Source: Massilia sp. YIM B02443 (GTDB lineage Bacteria > Pseudomonadota > Gammaproteobacteria > Burkholderiales > Burkholderiaceae_D). From it: a DNA stretch of 48,052 nt. The stretch lies in the NCBI RefSeq assembly GCF_030411955.1, contig NZ_JASNRA010000033.1:1-48052 (forward strand). Reading direction: 5' to 3'. Below the pieces are notes generated by a model that saw nothing but the letters and a program-made list of their open reading frames with translations, did not search any database and had not been told where the DNA came from. Shown piece after piece: positions 40,467 through 48,052 of the stretch; the first letter of the stretch is position 1, and the number at the start of each line of letters is the position of its first letter. Position numbers and translations under genes: made by a program.

Positions 40467-41339
40467 ATGACCGACGCCGCTGACGATTTCGACGCACTAT
40501 TCGAGGAAGTGGCGGCGCAGCGCTCCAGCGCCCCGCCAGCTCCTGCCGCGGCGCCCGAGCCTGCGCCGGCCGCCGCCGACGAAGACGACCTCGAGTCGCT
40601 GTTCGACCAGGTGTCGGCCAGCGCCGCACCTGCCGCCGCAGTTGCCGCAGTGGCCGCCACTGCCGTGGCCGCACCGGTCCCGGCCCCGGCTCCGGCCGCA
40701 GCTGGCGCCAGTGCCGACGACGGCCATGAAGCCGGCGGCATGTTCGAACGCCTGGGCGGCATCGTGCGCCTGCTGCACGACTCGCTGCGCGAACTGGGCT
40801 ACGACAAGGCGCTCAACGAAGCCTCGTCGCAGATCGTCGACGCCCAGGACCGCCTGGAATACGTCGCCACCCTGACCGAACAGGCCGCCAACAAGGTGCT
40901 CAACACCCTGGACGAAGGCATGCCGGCCCAGGACCTGCTGTCGAAGCAGGCCAAGGACATGGAAACGCGCTGGGCCGACCTCTTCGAAGGCAAGCTCAGC
41001 CTGGATGAATTCAAGGCCCTGGCCGGCGATTCGCGCCAGTTCGCGGCCCAGGTCAACGTCGCCACCGAATCCGAGAAGGCGCGCCTGCTCGAGATCATGA
41101 TGGCCCAGGACTTCCAGGACATTACCGGCCAGCTGATCAAGAAAGTGGTCAAGATCACCCAGACCGTCGAGGGCGAGCTGGCCCAGTTGCTGCGCGACAA
41201 CGCGCCGGCCGACATCAAGGAAAAACTGGCGCAAAAAGCACAGCCGGCGCCCGAGCCGCTGATGCAGGGCCCGTCGGTGCCGGAAGCGGCGCTGAACCAG
41301 GATAACGTTGACGATCTTCTTGCCGATCTGGGATTCTAA
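40467..41339 (+). CDS. cheZ: Protein phosphatase CheZ
   Basis: 290 residues from ATG 40467 (AGGAG upstream). CheZ speeds dephosphorylation of CheY-P. After an acidic start and an Ala/Pro-rich linker (about 23-95) the long helical hairpin begins (GGIVRLLHDSLRELGYDKAL). The catalytic motif DITGQ (Asp218, Gln222) lies in EIMMAQDFQDITGQLIKKVV. The C-terminal peptide DNVDDLLADLGF is the CheY-binding tail. At 290 residues it is longer than the 214-residue enteric protein, because of the linker. Its stop overlaps the cheA start (TAATG). No cheY is in the window. Confidence 0.94.
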   Translation: MTDAADDFDALFEEVAAQRSSAPPAPAAAPEPAPAAADEDDLESLFDQVSASAAPAAAVAAVAATAVAAPVPAPAPAAAGASADDGHEAGGMFERLGGIVRLLHDSLRELGYDKALNEASSQIVDAQDRLEYVATLTEQAANKVLNTLDEGMPAQDLLSKQAKDMETRWADLFEGKLSLDEFKALAGDSRQFAAQVNVATESEKARLLEIMMAQDFQDITGQLIKKVVKITQTVEGELAQLLRDNAPADIKEKLAQKAQPAPEPLMQGPSVPEAALNQDNVDDLLADLGF

Positions 41340-43243
41340 TGGACGATATGCTCAAGGATTTCGTCGTCGAGGCGATGGATCTGGCAGTTAATGTAGAAGA
41401 GCACCTGCTGCGCCTCGAACGCGACCCCGACAACAAGGAAACCCTGAACGCGGTGTTCCGGTCGTTCCACACGATCAAGGGCGGCGCCGGCTTCATGGGC
41501 CTGCCCGCGCTGGTGGCGGCCTGCCACCTGACCGAGAACCTGTTCGACGCGCTGCGTACCGGCGCCGCACCGGTCACGCCGCTGGCGATCGAAGCCGCGC
41601 TGCAGGCGTCGGGTTTCGTGGCCGACCAGTTGAACGACCTGAACAACGGTACGCCGCCGGAAGGCCTGGCGCAGATGCCGGCCGACCTCGAGCGCATCCT
41701 GATGGACGCGATCGAAGGCAAGGCCGACAGTGCGCCGGCTGCCGCCCCTGCGCCGGCCGCCGCTGCACCGGCGCCGGTCGCCGCGGCCCCGGCTGCCGCC
41801 ACTCCCGCAGCCGCTCCTGCCGGTGAAGACGGCCTGGACTGGACCGGCATGTACAACGCCGTGGTGCCGGCCGCCAACGCGATCACCGCGGCGCCAGCTG
41901 CAGCCGCTCCGGCTCCGGCCGCCGCGCCTGCCGCAGCCGCCGACGCCGCGCCAGCCGTCGCTGCGCCAGCCGCAGCCGCAGCTACTCCAGCCGCCGGCGG
42001 CAAGAACTGGGATGGCGTCGAGCGCCGCCAGGACACCAAGCCGGCCGCCGCCGCGCCGGCCAAGGACGAAAGCATCCGTATCGACGCCGTCAAGCTCGAC
42101 GCGCTGCTGGAAGTCGCCGGCGAATCGGTACAGGCCGCCAACCAGGCCGCCGTGCTGCTGGAACGCCTGCAACAGTTCAAGTTCGAAGGCCAGGCTGCGG
42201 TGCTGATGGCCACGCTCACCGAAACCCTGGAACGCGCTTCGCGCTACTCGGCCGAACTGCAGCGCGCCACGCTGGCGACCCGCATGCAGCCGGTCGGCCG
42301 CCTGTTCCAGAAGTTCCCGCGCCTGGTGCGCGAGCTGGCCAAGGACCTGGGCAAGGACGTCGAGCTGACCATCGAAGGCGCCGAGACCGAAGTCGACCGC
42401 GTGGTGGTGGACAGCCTGTACGACCCGCTGGTGCACATGCTGCGCAATGCACTGGACCACGGCGTCGAGTCGCCGGAAGAGCGCGTCGCCGCCGGCAAGC
42501 CGGCCAAGGCCTTCATCCTGCTGAAGGCATGGCAGGAAGCCAACAGCGTCATGATCGTGCTGCAGGACGACGGCAAGGGCATGGACCCGGTCAAGCTGCG
42601 CCGCAAGGCGATCGACAAGGGTCTGATCGGCGAGAACGGCGCCCCGAACGACGACGACGCCTACCAGCTGGTGTTCCTGCCGGGCTTCTCGACCAAGGAA
42701 GTCGCTTCCTCGGTGTCGGGCCGCGGCGTCGGCATGGACGTGGTCAAGACCGCGGTGGAGAAGAACCGCGGCGCCATTCGCATCGATTCGCTGCTGGGCC
42801 GCGGCACCAAGTTCGCGATCCGCCTGCCGATCGAACTGTCGATCGTGCCGACCATGCTGGTGTCGACCTCGGGCGCCCAGCTGGCGCTGCCGATGGCGGT
42901 GGTCGAGCGCGTGGTCGAACTGCCAGAAGACTTCGCCTGCGTGGGCGGCGCCCCGGTGCTGAAGGACCAGGGCCGTCCGCTGCCGGTGCGTTCGCTGGCG
43001 CTGTCGCTCGGCTACGAAGCGGCCGCCGAGAAGGTCGGCATCGTGATCAACGCGCCGCAGCCGTACATCCTGGCGATGGAAGCGGTGGACGGCACCGCCG
43101 ACCTGGTGATCAAGCCGATGACGGCGCTGACGGTGGAAGGCATCACCGGCACCGCGCGCTCGGCCGAAGGCGAACTGGTGCTGGTGGTGGGCCTGTCGTT
43201 CCTGATGGATGGCTGCCGCAGCAGCGTCAGACTGGCTGCATAA
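41339..43243 (+). CDS. cheA: Chemotaxis histidine kinase CheA
   Basis: 634 residues. Hpt domain with phospho-acceptor His44 in SFHTIKGGAGFMG; a low-complexity Ala/Pro linker of about 110 residues in two blocks (residues 130-235, interrupted by GLDWTGMYNAVVPAANAI); dimerisation domain (about 245-310); HATPase with N-box HMLRNALDHGVES, G1 DDGKGMDP, F-box FLPGFSTKE and G2 SGRGVGMDVV; C-terminal CheW-like domain (about 500-634). No P2 (CheY-binding) domain is recognisable; the linker occupies its place, and a short island in it may do the job. It is translationally coupled to cheZ. No cheW, receptor, cheR or cheB is adjacent, though a separate CheR/CheB pair lies 17 kb upstream. Confidence 0.93.
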   Translation: MDDMLKDFVVEAMDLAVNVEEHLLRLERDPDNKETLNAVFRSFHTIKGGAGFMGLPALVAACHLTENLFDALRTGAAPVTPLAIEAALQASGFVADQLNDLNNGTPPEGLAQMPADLERILMDAIEGKADSAPAAAPAPAAAAPAPVAAAPAAATPAAAPAGEDGLDWTGMYNAVVPAANAITAAPAAAAPAPAAAPAAAADAAPAVAAPAAAAATPAAGGKNWDGVERRQDTKPAAAAPAKDESIRIDAVKLDALLEVAGESVQAANQAAVLLERLQQFKFEGQAAVLMATLTETLERASRYSAELQRATLATRMQPVGRLFQKFPRLVRELAKDLGKDVELTIEGAETEVDRVVVDSLYDPLVHMLRNALDHGVESPEERVAAGKPAKAFILLKAWQEANSVMIVLQDDGKGMDPVKLRRKAIDKGLIGENGAPNDDDAYQLVFLPGFSTKEVASSVSGRGVGMDVVKTAVEKNRGAIRIDSLLGRGTKFAIRLPIELSIVPTMLVSTSGAQLALPMAVVERVVELPEDFACVGGAPVLKDQGRPLPVRSLALSLGYEAAAEKVGIVINAPQPYILAMEAVDGTADLVIKPMTALTVEGITGTARSAEGELVLVVGLSFLMDGCRSSVRLAA

Positions 43244-43270
43244 AGCAGCATTGCGATAAAAGCGCAGAGA

Positions 43271-43301
43271 AAAGCCTGTGTCGTCGACACAGGCTTTTTT
43301 T
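43271..43301 (+). terminator. Intrinsic terminator of cheZ-cheA
   Basis: AAAGCCTGTGTC (43271-43282), loop GTC, GACACAGGCTTT (43286-43297) and a T-run to 43301. A perfect 12-bp stem. Confidence 0.93.
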
Positions 43302-43333
43302 ATTTGCATGGCTGTTAGCCCTTGCAAATATTA

Positions 43334-43412
43334 TTTACCGCATGGTATGGTCCTTGGCATAATCGTGCGCCGCCCCAGCTTGGTGCTGCAGTGCACGATT
43401 ATGGCATAATCG
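43334..43412 (+). promoter_or_regulatory. leu operon promoter region with inverted and direct repeats
   Basis: CATAAT (43358-43363) is a five-of-six -10 hexamer with TTTACC (43334-43339) 18 bp upstream. TGGCATAATCG occurs at 43355-43365 and again at 43402-43412, so a second -10-like hexamer lies 47 bp downstream. CATAATCGTGC (43358-43368) and GCACGATTATG (43393-43403) form an 11-bp inverted repeat around a 24-nt loop. The layout would suit an operator overlapping the -10, or a hairpin in the leader. No leader peptide rich in Leu codons is visible. Confidence 0.5.
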
Positions 43413-43477
43413 AAAACCGGGTCTTGCAGCGCCTCCTTGCGAGCCGCGCCACACAAGACCGCATCACTGGATTGACC

Positions 43478-44890
43478 ATGCAAAAAACGCTCTACGACAA
43501 ACTCTGGGATTCCCATGTCGTGCGTGCCGACGCCGATGGCACCACCGTCCTCTATATCGACCGCCACCTGGTGCACGAAGTGACCAGCCCGCAGGCGTTC
43601 GACGGCCTGCGCGAAGCCGGCCGCGGACTATGGCGCACCTCCGCGAACCTGGCCGTGGCCGACCACAACGTGCCGACCACCGACCGCGCCGCCGGCATCG
43701 CCGACCCGACCTCGCGCCTGCAGGTCGAGACGCTCGACGCCAATACCAGAGCGTTCGGGCTGACCTACTTCGACATGAGCGACAAGCGCCAGGGCATCGT
43801 GCACGTGATCGGGCCGGAGCAGGGCGCCACGCTGCCCGGCATGACGGTGGTGTGCGGCGATTCGCATACCTCGACCCACGGCGCCTTCGGCGCGCTGGCG
43901 CACGGCATCGGCACCTCGGAAGTCGAGCACGTGCTGGCCACGCAGACGCTGCTGGCCAAGAAGTCGAAGGCGATGCTGGTGAAGGTCGAGGGTGAACTGA
44001 ATCCCGGCGTGACCGCAAAAGACATCGTGCTGGCCGTGATCGGCAAGATCGGCACCGCCGGCGGCACCGGCTACGCCATCGAATTCGGCGGCGCGGCGAT
44101 CCGCGCGCTGTCGATGGAGGGCCGCATGACGGTCTGTAACATGGCGATCGAAGCGGGCGCGCGCGCCGGCATGGTGGCGGTGGACGACACCACCATCGAG
44201 TACGTGCAAGGCCGTCCGTTCTCGCCCAAGGGCGAGCAGTGGGACCGGGCGGTGGCCTACTGGCGCACGCTGCATTCGGACGATGGCGCTGTCTTTGACA
44301 CCGTGGTCGAACTCGATGCGCAGGACATCCAGCCGCAGGTTACCTGGGGCACTTCGCCCGAGATGGTGACGGCGATCGACGGCCGCGTGCCCGATCCACA
44401 GCAGGAAAGCGATCCGGTGCGCCGCGGCGCCATCGAAAAGGCGCTGGCCTACATGGACCTCCAGCCGAATACCCCGATCGGCGACATCGCCATCGACAAG
44501 GTGTTCATCGGCTCGTGCACCAACTCGCGCATCGAAGACCTGCGCGCCGCAGCAAGCGTGGTGCGCGGCCGCCAGCGCGCCGCCAACGTCAAGCTGGCGA
44601 TGGTGGTGCCGGGTTCGGGCCTGGTCAAGGAGCAGGCCGAGCGCGAAGGGCTGGACAAGATCTTTGTCGCCGCCGGCTTCGAATGGCGCGAGCCGGGCTG
44701 CTCGATGTGCCTGGCGATGAACGCCGACCGCCTGAACCCGGGCGAGCGCTGCGCCTCGACCTCGAACCGCAACTTCGAAGGCCGCCAGGGCCAGGGCGGA
44801 CGCACCCACCTGGTGTCGCCGGCGATGGCCGCTGCCGCAGGAATCGCGGGGCGCTTTGTCGACGTGCGTGTCCTCGGGAATGCGCTCTGA
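43478..44890 (+). CDS. leuC: 3-isopropylmalate dehydratase large subunit
   Basis: 470 residues from ATG 43478 (MQKTLYDKLWDSHVV), the family's standard start and length. With LeuD it isomerises 2- to 3-isopropylmalate in leucine biosynthesis. Cys347 (GSCTNSR), Cys408 and Cys411 (CSMCLAMN) are the three ligands of the 4Fe-4S cluster. GDSHTSTHGAFGALAHGIGTSE and STSNRNFEGRQG are aconitase-family boxes. First gene of leuC-entericidin-leuD-leuB-asd. Upstream are repeat-bearing promoter elements. leuA is not in the window. Confidence 0.97.
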   Translation: MQKTLYDKLWDSHVVRADADGTTVLYIDRHLVHEVTSPQAFDGLREAGRGLWRTSANLAVADHNVPTTDRAAGIADPTSRLQVETLDANTRAFGLTYFDMSDKRQGIVHVIGPEQGATLPGMTVVCGDSHTSTHGAFGALAHGIGTSEVEHVLATQTLLAKKSKAMLVKVEGELNPGVTAKDIVLAVIGKIGTAGGTGYAIEFGGAAIRALSMEGRMTVCNMAIEAGARAGMVAVDDTTIEYVQGRPFSPKGEQWDRAVAYWRTLHSDDGAVFDTVVELDAQDIQPQVTWGTSPEMVTAIDGRVPDPQQESDPVRRGAIEKALAYMDLQPNTPIGDIAIDKVFIGSCTNSRIEDLRAAASVVRGRQRAANVKLAMVVPGSGLVKEQAEREGLDKIFVAAGFEWREPGCSMCLAMNADRLNPGERCASTSNRNFEGRQGQGGRTHLVSPAMAAAAGIAGRFVDVRVLGNAL

Positions 44891-44932
44891 TGCGTTATAG
44901 CCTGTATCACCGTTTTAATTTTTGAACAGATC

Positions 44933-45055
44933 ATGAAAAAAGTATTCGCTCTCTCGCTCGTCGCCGTCCTGCTAGCCGGCTGCAACACCATCTCCGGCAT
45001 CGGCCGCGATGTCTCGAAAGTAGGCCAGGTCGTCACCAGCGCCGGCGGAAGATAA
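44933..45055 (+). CDS. Entericidin A/B family lipoprotein
   Basis: A 40-residue protein: MKKVFALSLVAVLLAGC is a lipoprotein signal with lipobox LAGC, and the mature part NTISGIGRDVSKVGQVVTSA is the short amphipathic helix of entericidin EcnA/EcnB proteins. Entericidins are small membrane lipoproteins described in E. coli as a toxin/antidote pair; here there is a single gene and no partner. It sits 42 nt after leuC and 46 nt before leuD, a placement seen in other betaproteobacteria. The ribosome site is weak (GAACAGATC before ATG 44933), so it may depend on leuC translation. Probably inner- or outer-membrane anchored after lipidation. Confidence 0.85.
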   Translation: MKKVFALSLVAVLLAGCNTISGIGRDVSKVGQVVTSAGGR

Positions 45056-45101
45056 ACAACAATGAAGGGCAGGGCGCCCGCTGCGGCGCCCCAAGATACA
45101 G

Positions 45102-45749
45102 ATGGAACAATTCACCGTACACCAGGGCATCGTGGCGCCGCTCGACCGCGCCAATGTCGATACCGACGCCATCATCCCCAAGCAGTTCCTGAAATCGATC
45201 CGCCGCACCGGTTTCGGTCCCAACCTGTTCGACGAGTGGCGCTATCTCGACCACGGCGAGCCGGGCCAGGATTGCAGCACCCGCCCCGTCAATCCGGACT
45301 TCGTGCTGAACCAGCCGCGCTACGCCGGCGCCTCGATCCTCCTGGCGCGCAAGAATTTCGGCTGCGGTTCGTCGCGCGAGCACGCGCCATGGGCCCTGCA
45401 GCAGTACGGTTTCCGCGCCGTGGTGGCGCCGAGCTTCGCCGACATCTTCTTCAACAACTGCTTCAAGATCGGCCTGCTGCCGATCGTGCTGAGCGAAGAA
45501 GAAGTCGAGTCGCTGTTCCAGGCGGTGCAGGCGAACGAAGGCTTCACGCTGACCGTCGATCTGGAACGGCAGCGCATCGGCACCGCCGACGGCAGCCTGT
45601 CGTACGGTTTCGCCATCGACGAATTCCGCAAGTACTGCCTGCTCAACGGCCTGGATGACATCGGCCTGACCCTGCGTCACGCCGATGAGATCCGCGCCTT
45701 CGAACAGCGCCACATCGCGGCCCAGCCGTGGCTGGCCAATACCATCTAA
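45102..45749 (+). CDS. leuD: 3-isopropylmalate dehydratase small subunit
   Basis: 215 residues, normal length. Swivel-domain partner of LeuC: opening EQFTVHQGIVAPLDRANVDTDAIIPKQFLK, then FGCGSSREHAPWAL, the substrate-binding loop, and FADIFFNNCFKIGLLPI. Cytosolic heterodimer with LeuC. It lies 46 nt after the entericidin gene and 16 nt before leuB, clearly within one operon. Confidence 0.97.
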   Translation: MEQFTVHQGIVAPLDRANVDTDAIIPKQFLKSIRRTGFGPNLFDEWRYLDHGEPGQDCSTRPVNPDFVLNQPRYAGASILLARKNFGCGSSREHAPWALQQYGFRAVVAPSFADIFFNNCFKIGLLPIVLSEEEVESLFQAVQANEGFTLTVDLERQRIGTADGSLSYGFAIDEFRKYCLLNGLDDIGLTLRHADEIRAFEQRHIAAQPWLANTI

Positions 45750-45765
45750 AACAAGAAAGCAGCAC

Positions 45766-46836
45766 ATGAAGATTGCGATCCTGCCGGGCGACGGCATCGG
45801 CCCGGAGATCACCGCGCAGGCGGTCAAGGTCCTGAACGCACTGGGCGAATCGTTCGAGATGGAGAGCGCGGACGTCGGCGGCGCCGGCTACGCGGCCCAT
45901 GGCCACCCGCTGCCGGAAGGCACGCTGAAGCTGGCCAAGGACGCCGACGCGGTGCTGTTCGGCGCCGTCGGCGACTACCAGTACGACACGCTCGAGCGCG
46001 CGCTGCGCCCCGAGCAGGCCATCCTCGGCCTGCGCCGCGAACTGGGCCTGTTCGCCAACCTGCGTCCGGCGATCCTGTATCCGGAACTCGCGGGCGCCTC
46101 GACCCTGAAGCCGGAAGTCGTCTCGGGCCTGGACATCCTGATCATCCGCGAACTGACCGGCGACATCTATTTCGGCAAGCCGCGCGGCGTGCGCGAATGC
46201 CCGGACGGTCCTTTCAAGGGCCAGCGCGAAGGCTTCGACACCATGCGCTATGCCGAAGGCGAGATCCGCCGCATCGCCCATGTGGCGTTCCAGGCAGCAC
46301 GCAAGCGCGGCAAGCGCGTGACCAGCGTCGACAAGGCCAACGTGCTGGAAACGTTCCAGTTCTGGCGCGACATCGTCACCGAGGTGCACCAGGAATACCA
46401 GGACGTCCAACTCGAACACATGTACGTCGACAACGCGGCCATGCAGCTGGTACGGGCCCCGAAGAAGTTCGACGTGATCGTTACTGGTAATATGTTCGGC
46501 GATATCCTGTCGGACGCTGCGGCGATGCTGACCGGTTCGATCGGCATGCTGCCATCGGCGTCGCTCGACGCCAGCAATAAAGGCCTGTACGAACCGTCGC
46601 ACGGTTCGGCGCCGGACATCGCGGGGCAGGGCGTTGCGAATCCGCTGGCCACCATTCTGTCCGCCGCGATGATGCTGCGCTTTACGCTTGGCCTGACCGA
46701 ACAGGCGGACCGCATCGAGAATGCGGTCAAGCGCGTGCTGGCACAAGGGCTGCGCACGCCGGATATCTTCGAAGCAGGGACCACGAAAGTGGGCACCGAA
46801 GAGATGGGCAACGCGGTGGTCGCGGCGCTCGCATAA
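45766..46836 (+). CDS. leuB: 3-isopropylmalate dehydrogenase
   Basis: 356 residues from ATG 45766 (MKIAILPGDGIGPEI). It oxidises and decarboxylates 3-isopropylmalate with NAD, the third committed step to leucine. Seen: FGAVGDYQYDTLERALRPEQ, LGLFANLRPA (Arg ligands), RELTGDIYFGKPRG, TSVDKANVLETFQFWR with the Lys-Asp pair, and VTGNMFGDILSDAAAMLTGSIGMLPSAS plus EPSHGSAPDIAGQ. No oddity. asd follows after 24 nt. Confidence 0.98.
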   Translation: MKIAILPGDGIGPEITAQAVKVLNALGESFEMESADVGGAGYAAHGHPLPEGTLKLAKDADAVLFGAVGDYQYDTLERALRPEQAILGLRRELGLFANLRPAILYPELAGASTLKPEVVSGLDILIIRELTGDIYFGKPRGVRECPDGPFKGQREGFDTMRYAEGEIRRIAHVAFQAARKRGKRVTSVDKANVLETFQFWRDIVTEVHQEYQDVQLEHMYVDNAAMQLVRAPKKFDVIVTGNMFGDILSDAAAMLTGSIGMLPSASLDASNKGLYEPSHGSAPDIAGQGVANPLATILSAAMMLRFTLGLTEQADRIENAVKRVLAQGLRTPDIFEAGTTKVGTEEMGNAVVAALA

Positions 46837-46860
46837 AATGACACTAACCAAGGGAAGATG

Positions 46861-47988
46861 ATGAAATTAGTAGGTCTGGTAGGTTGGCGCGGCATGGTCG
46901 GCTCGGTCCTGATGCAGCGCATGCAGGAAGAGGGCGATTTCGACCACATCGAGCCGGTGTTTTTCACCACCTCGAATCCGGGCGGCGCCGCGCCGAAGAT
47001 GGCGAAAAATGAAACCACCCTGAAAAGCGCGACCGACATCGCTGAGCTGTCGAAATGCGAGATCATCATCTCCTGCCAGGGTGGCGACTACACCACCGAG
47101 GTGTTCCCGAAACTGCGCGCGGCCGGCTGGAACGGCTACTGGATCGACGCCGCGTCGACCCTGCGCATGAACGACGACGCCGTCATCGTGCTGGACCCGG
47201 TGAACCGCTCGGTAATCGATGCGGCGCTGTCGCGCGGCGTCAAGAACTACATCGGCGGCAACTGCACCGTGTCGTGCATGCTGATCGGTCTGGGCGGACT
47301 GTTCGAGCAGGGCCTGGTCGAGTGGATGACCTCCATGACCTACCAGGCGGCATCGGGCGGCGGCGCCCAGCACATGCGTGAACTGCTGACCCAGTTCGGC
47401 ACCATCAACAATTCCGTCAAGCCGCTGCTGGACGACCCGGCCTCGGCCATCCTCGAGATCGACCGCACCGTGCTGGCGACCCAGCATGGCCTGTCCGCCG
47501 AGGAGACCAGGCAGTTCGGCGTGCCGCTGGCCGGCAACCTGATCCCGTGGATCGACAAGGACCTCGGTAACGGCCAGTCGAAGGAAGAGTGGAAGGCGGG
47601 CGCCGAGACCAATAAGATCCTGGGCCGCGGCGCAGGGTTCGACGCCAAACCGATCCCGGTGGACGGCCTGTGCGTGCGTATCGGCGCCATGCGTTGCCAC
47701 TCGCAAGCCTTGACCATCAAGCTGACGAAAGACGTGCCGATCGACGAGATCACCGACATCATCGCCTCGCACAACCAGTGGTCGAAAGTCGTGCCGAACA
47801 CGCGCGAAGCATCGATGCGCGACCTGTCGCCGGCCGCCGTCACCGGCGGGCTGACGATCCCGGTCGGCCGCCTGCGCAAGATGTCGATGGGCGAGGATTA
47901 CCTGTCGGCCTTCACCGTCGGCGACCAGCTGCTGTGGGGCGCGGCGGAGCCGCTGCGCCGCATGCTGCGGATCGTGCTGGAGCGCTGA
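46861..47988 (+). CDS. asd: Aspartate-semialdehyde dehydrogenase
   Basis: 375 residues. I prefer ATG 46861 over ATG 46858: AAGGGA is 5 nt from the former and 2 nt from the latter. It reduces aspartyl-4-phosphate to the semialdehyde with NADPH, feeding lysine, diaminopimelate, threonine and methionine. Start KLVGLVGWRGMVGSVLMQRM is the NADP-binding loop; catalytic Cys135 in GGNCTVSCML; SGGGAQHMREL follows; His in MRCHSQALTIKL. This is the gamma-proteobacterial-type enzyme (about 370 residues). It closes the leu-asd cluster; linkage with leuCDB is common in betaproteobacteria. Confidence 0.97.
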   Translation: MKLVGLVGWRGMVGSVLMQRMQEEGDFDHIEPVFFTTSNPGGAAPKMAKNETTLKSATDIAELSKCEIIISCQGGDYTTEVFPKLRAAGWNGYWIDAASTLRMNDDAVIVLDPVNRSVIDAALSRGVKNYIGGNCTVSCMLIGLGGLFEQGLVEWMTSMTYQAASGGGAQHMRELLTQFGTINNSVKPLLDDPASAILEIDRTVLATQHGLSAEETRQFGVPLAGNLIPWIDKDLGNGQSKEEWKAGAETNKILGRGAGFDAKPIPVDGLCVRIGAMRCHSQALTIKLTKDVPIDEITDIIASHNQWSKVVPNTREASMRDLSPAAVTGGLTIPVGRLRKMSMGEDYLSAFTVGDQLLWGAAEPLRRMLRIVLER

Positions 47989-48011
47989 TCGTTTGGTAGT
48001 TCAAGCGCTGC

Positions 48012-48047
48012 TTGAACGCGTCGGCGGCGGAGCCGCCAACCCTTGTA
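48012..48047 (-). repeat. Dispersed palindromic repeat, copy 4
   Basis: TTGAACGCGTCGGCGGC then GGAGCCGCCAACCC, the reverse complement of copy 1 (18951-18983) and the same orientation as copy 3. It lies just after asd, near the window edge, and a small palindrome (TTCAAGCGCTGCTTGAA) precedes it. Confidence 0.75.
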
Positions 48048-48052
48048 TCTTG

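Noticed and set aside
1..48052. CRISPR array or rRNA genes
   Set aside because: No series of regularly spaced identical repeats and no conserved rRNA stretch was seen; the only multi-copy repeat is the dispersed palindromic element.

Overview
The window looks like chromosomal DNA from a high-GC betaproteobacterium of the Oxalobacteraceae, close to Massilia, Duganella or Janthinobacterium. This rests on the GC-rich third codon positions of the core genes, the gene content (paired cyanophycin synthetases beside a DUF1854 gene, an entericidin gene between leuC and leuD, the ligase-associated repair operon) and a dispersed GC-rich palindromic repeat. The genus is an inference; no rRNA gene is present to confirm it.

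Layout. Positions 1-3.4 kb are an AT-richer mobile or decayed zone. It holds the C-terminal end of a tyrosine integrase, a nuclease-like gene with a translationally coupled 47-codon frame, a decayed gene, a 30-bp tRNA 3'-end remnant (likely attachment site) and a low-GC membrane protein. Positions 3.7-5.5 kb hold two tandem paralogous small membrane proteins and an LprI-like secreted protein. Positions 5.5-14.3 kb are a cyanophycin locus: a MaoC-like gene, cphA and cphA' on the minus strand, and divergently an ABC transporter with a zinc-ribbon extension plus a DUF1854 protein. Positions 14.5-19 kb carry a PPOX-fold stress protein, a UGT-like glycosyltransferase and a short (class II-like) UvrA. 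Positions 19.2-25.4 kb are a four-gene overlapping signalling operon (hybrid kinase, CheR, CheB, receiver-kinase). Positions 25.6-28.1 kb are ahpC-ahpF behind an OxyR-like site, followed by remnants of a polysaccharide-degradation locus (28.1-28.7 kb).

Positions 29.1-36.7 kb are a tightly packed five-gene DNA repair operon: RecQ-like helicase, MBL-fold exonuclease, ATP-dependent ligase, Lhr-like helicase and PdeM-like phosphoesterase. Positions 36.8-40.1 kb hold a secreted protein, a Crp/Fnr regulator lacking the usual N-terminal cysteine cluster, a NarL/FixJ response regulator and a universal stress protein. Positions 40.5-43.2 kb are an overlapping cheZ-cheA pair. Positions 43.3-48.0 kb are leuC, an entericidin-like lipoprotein gene, leuD, leuB and asd, i.e. 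leucine biosynthesis followed by the aspartate-family branch enzyme.

The most interesting parts are: the integrase-linked nuclease-like gene with its coupled microprotein frame; the second cyanophycin synthetase with a broken Mur-ligase P-loop beside a transporter of unknown substrate; the RecQ-led form of the ligase-associated repair operon; and an FNR-type regulator without a visible iron-sulphur ligand set, with FNR-type half-site palindromes at two places in the window. Nothing here proves a wholly new system; the nuclease-microprotein pair is the best candidate for something undescribed.
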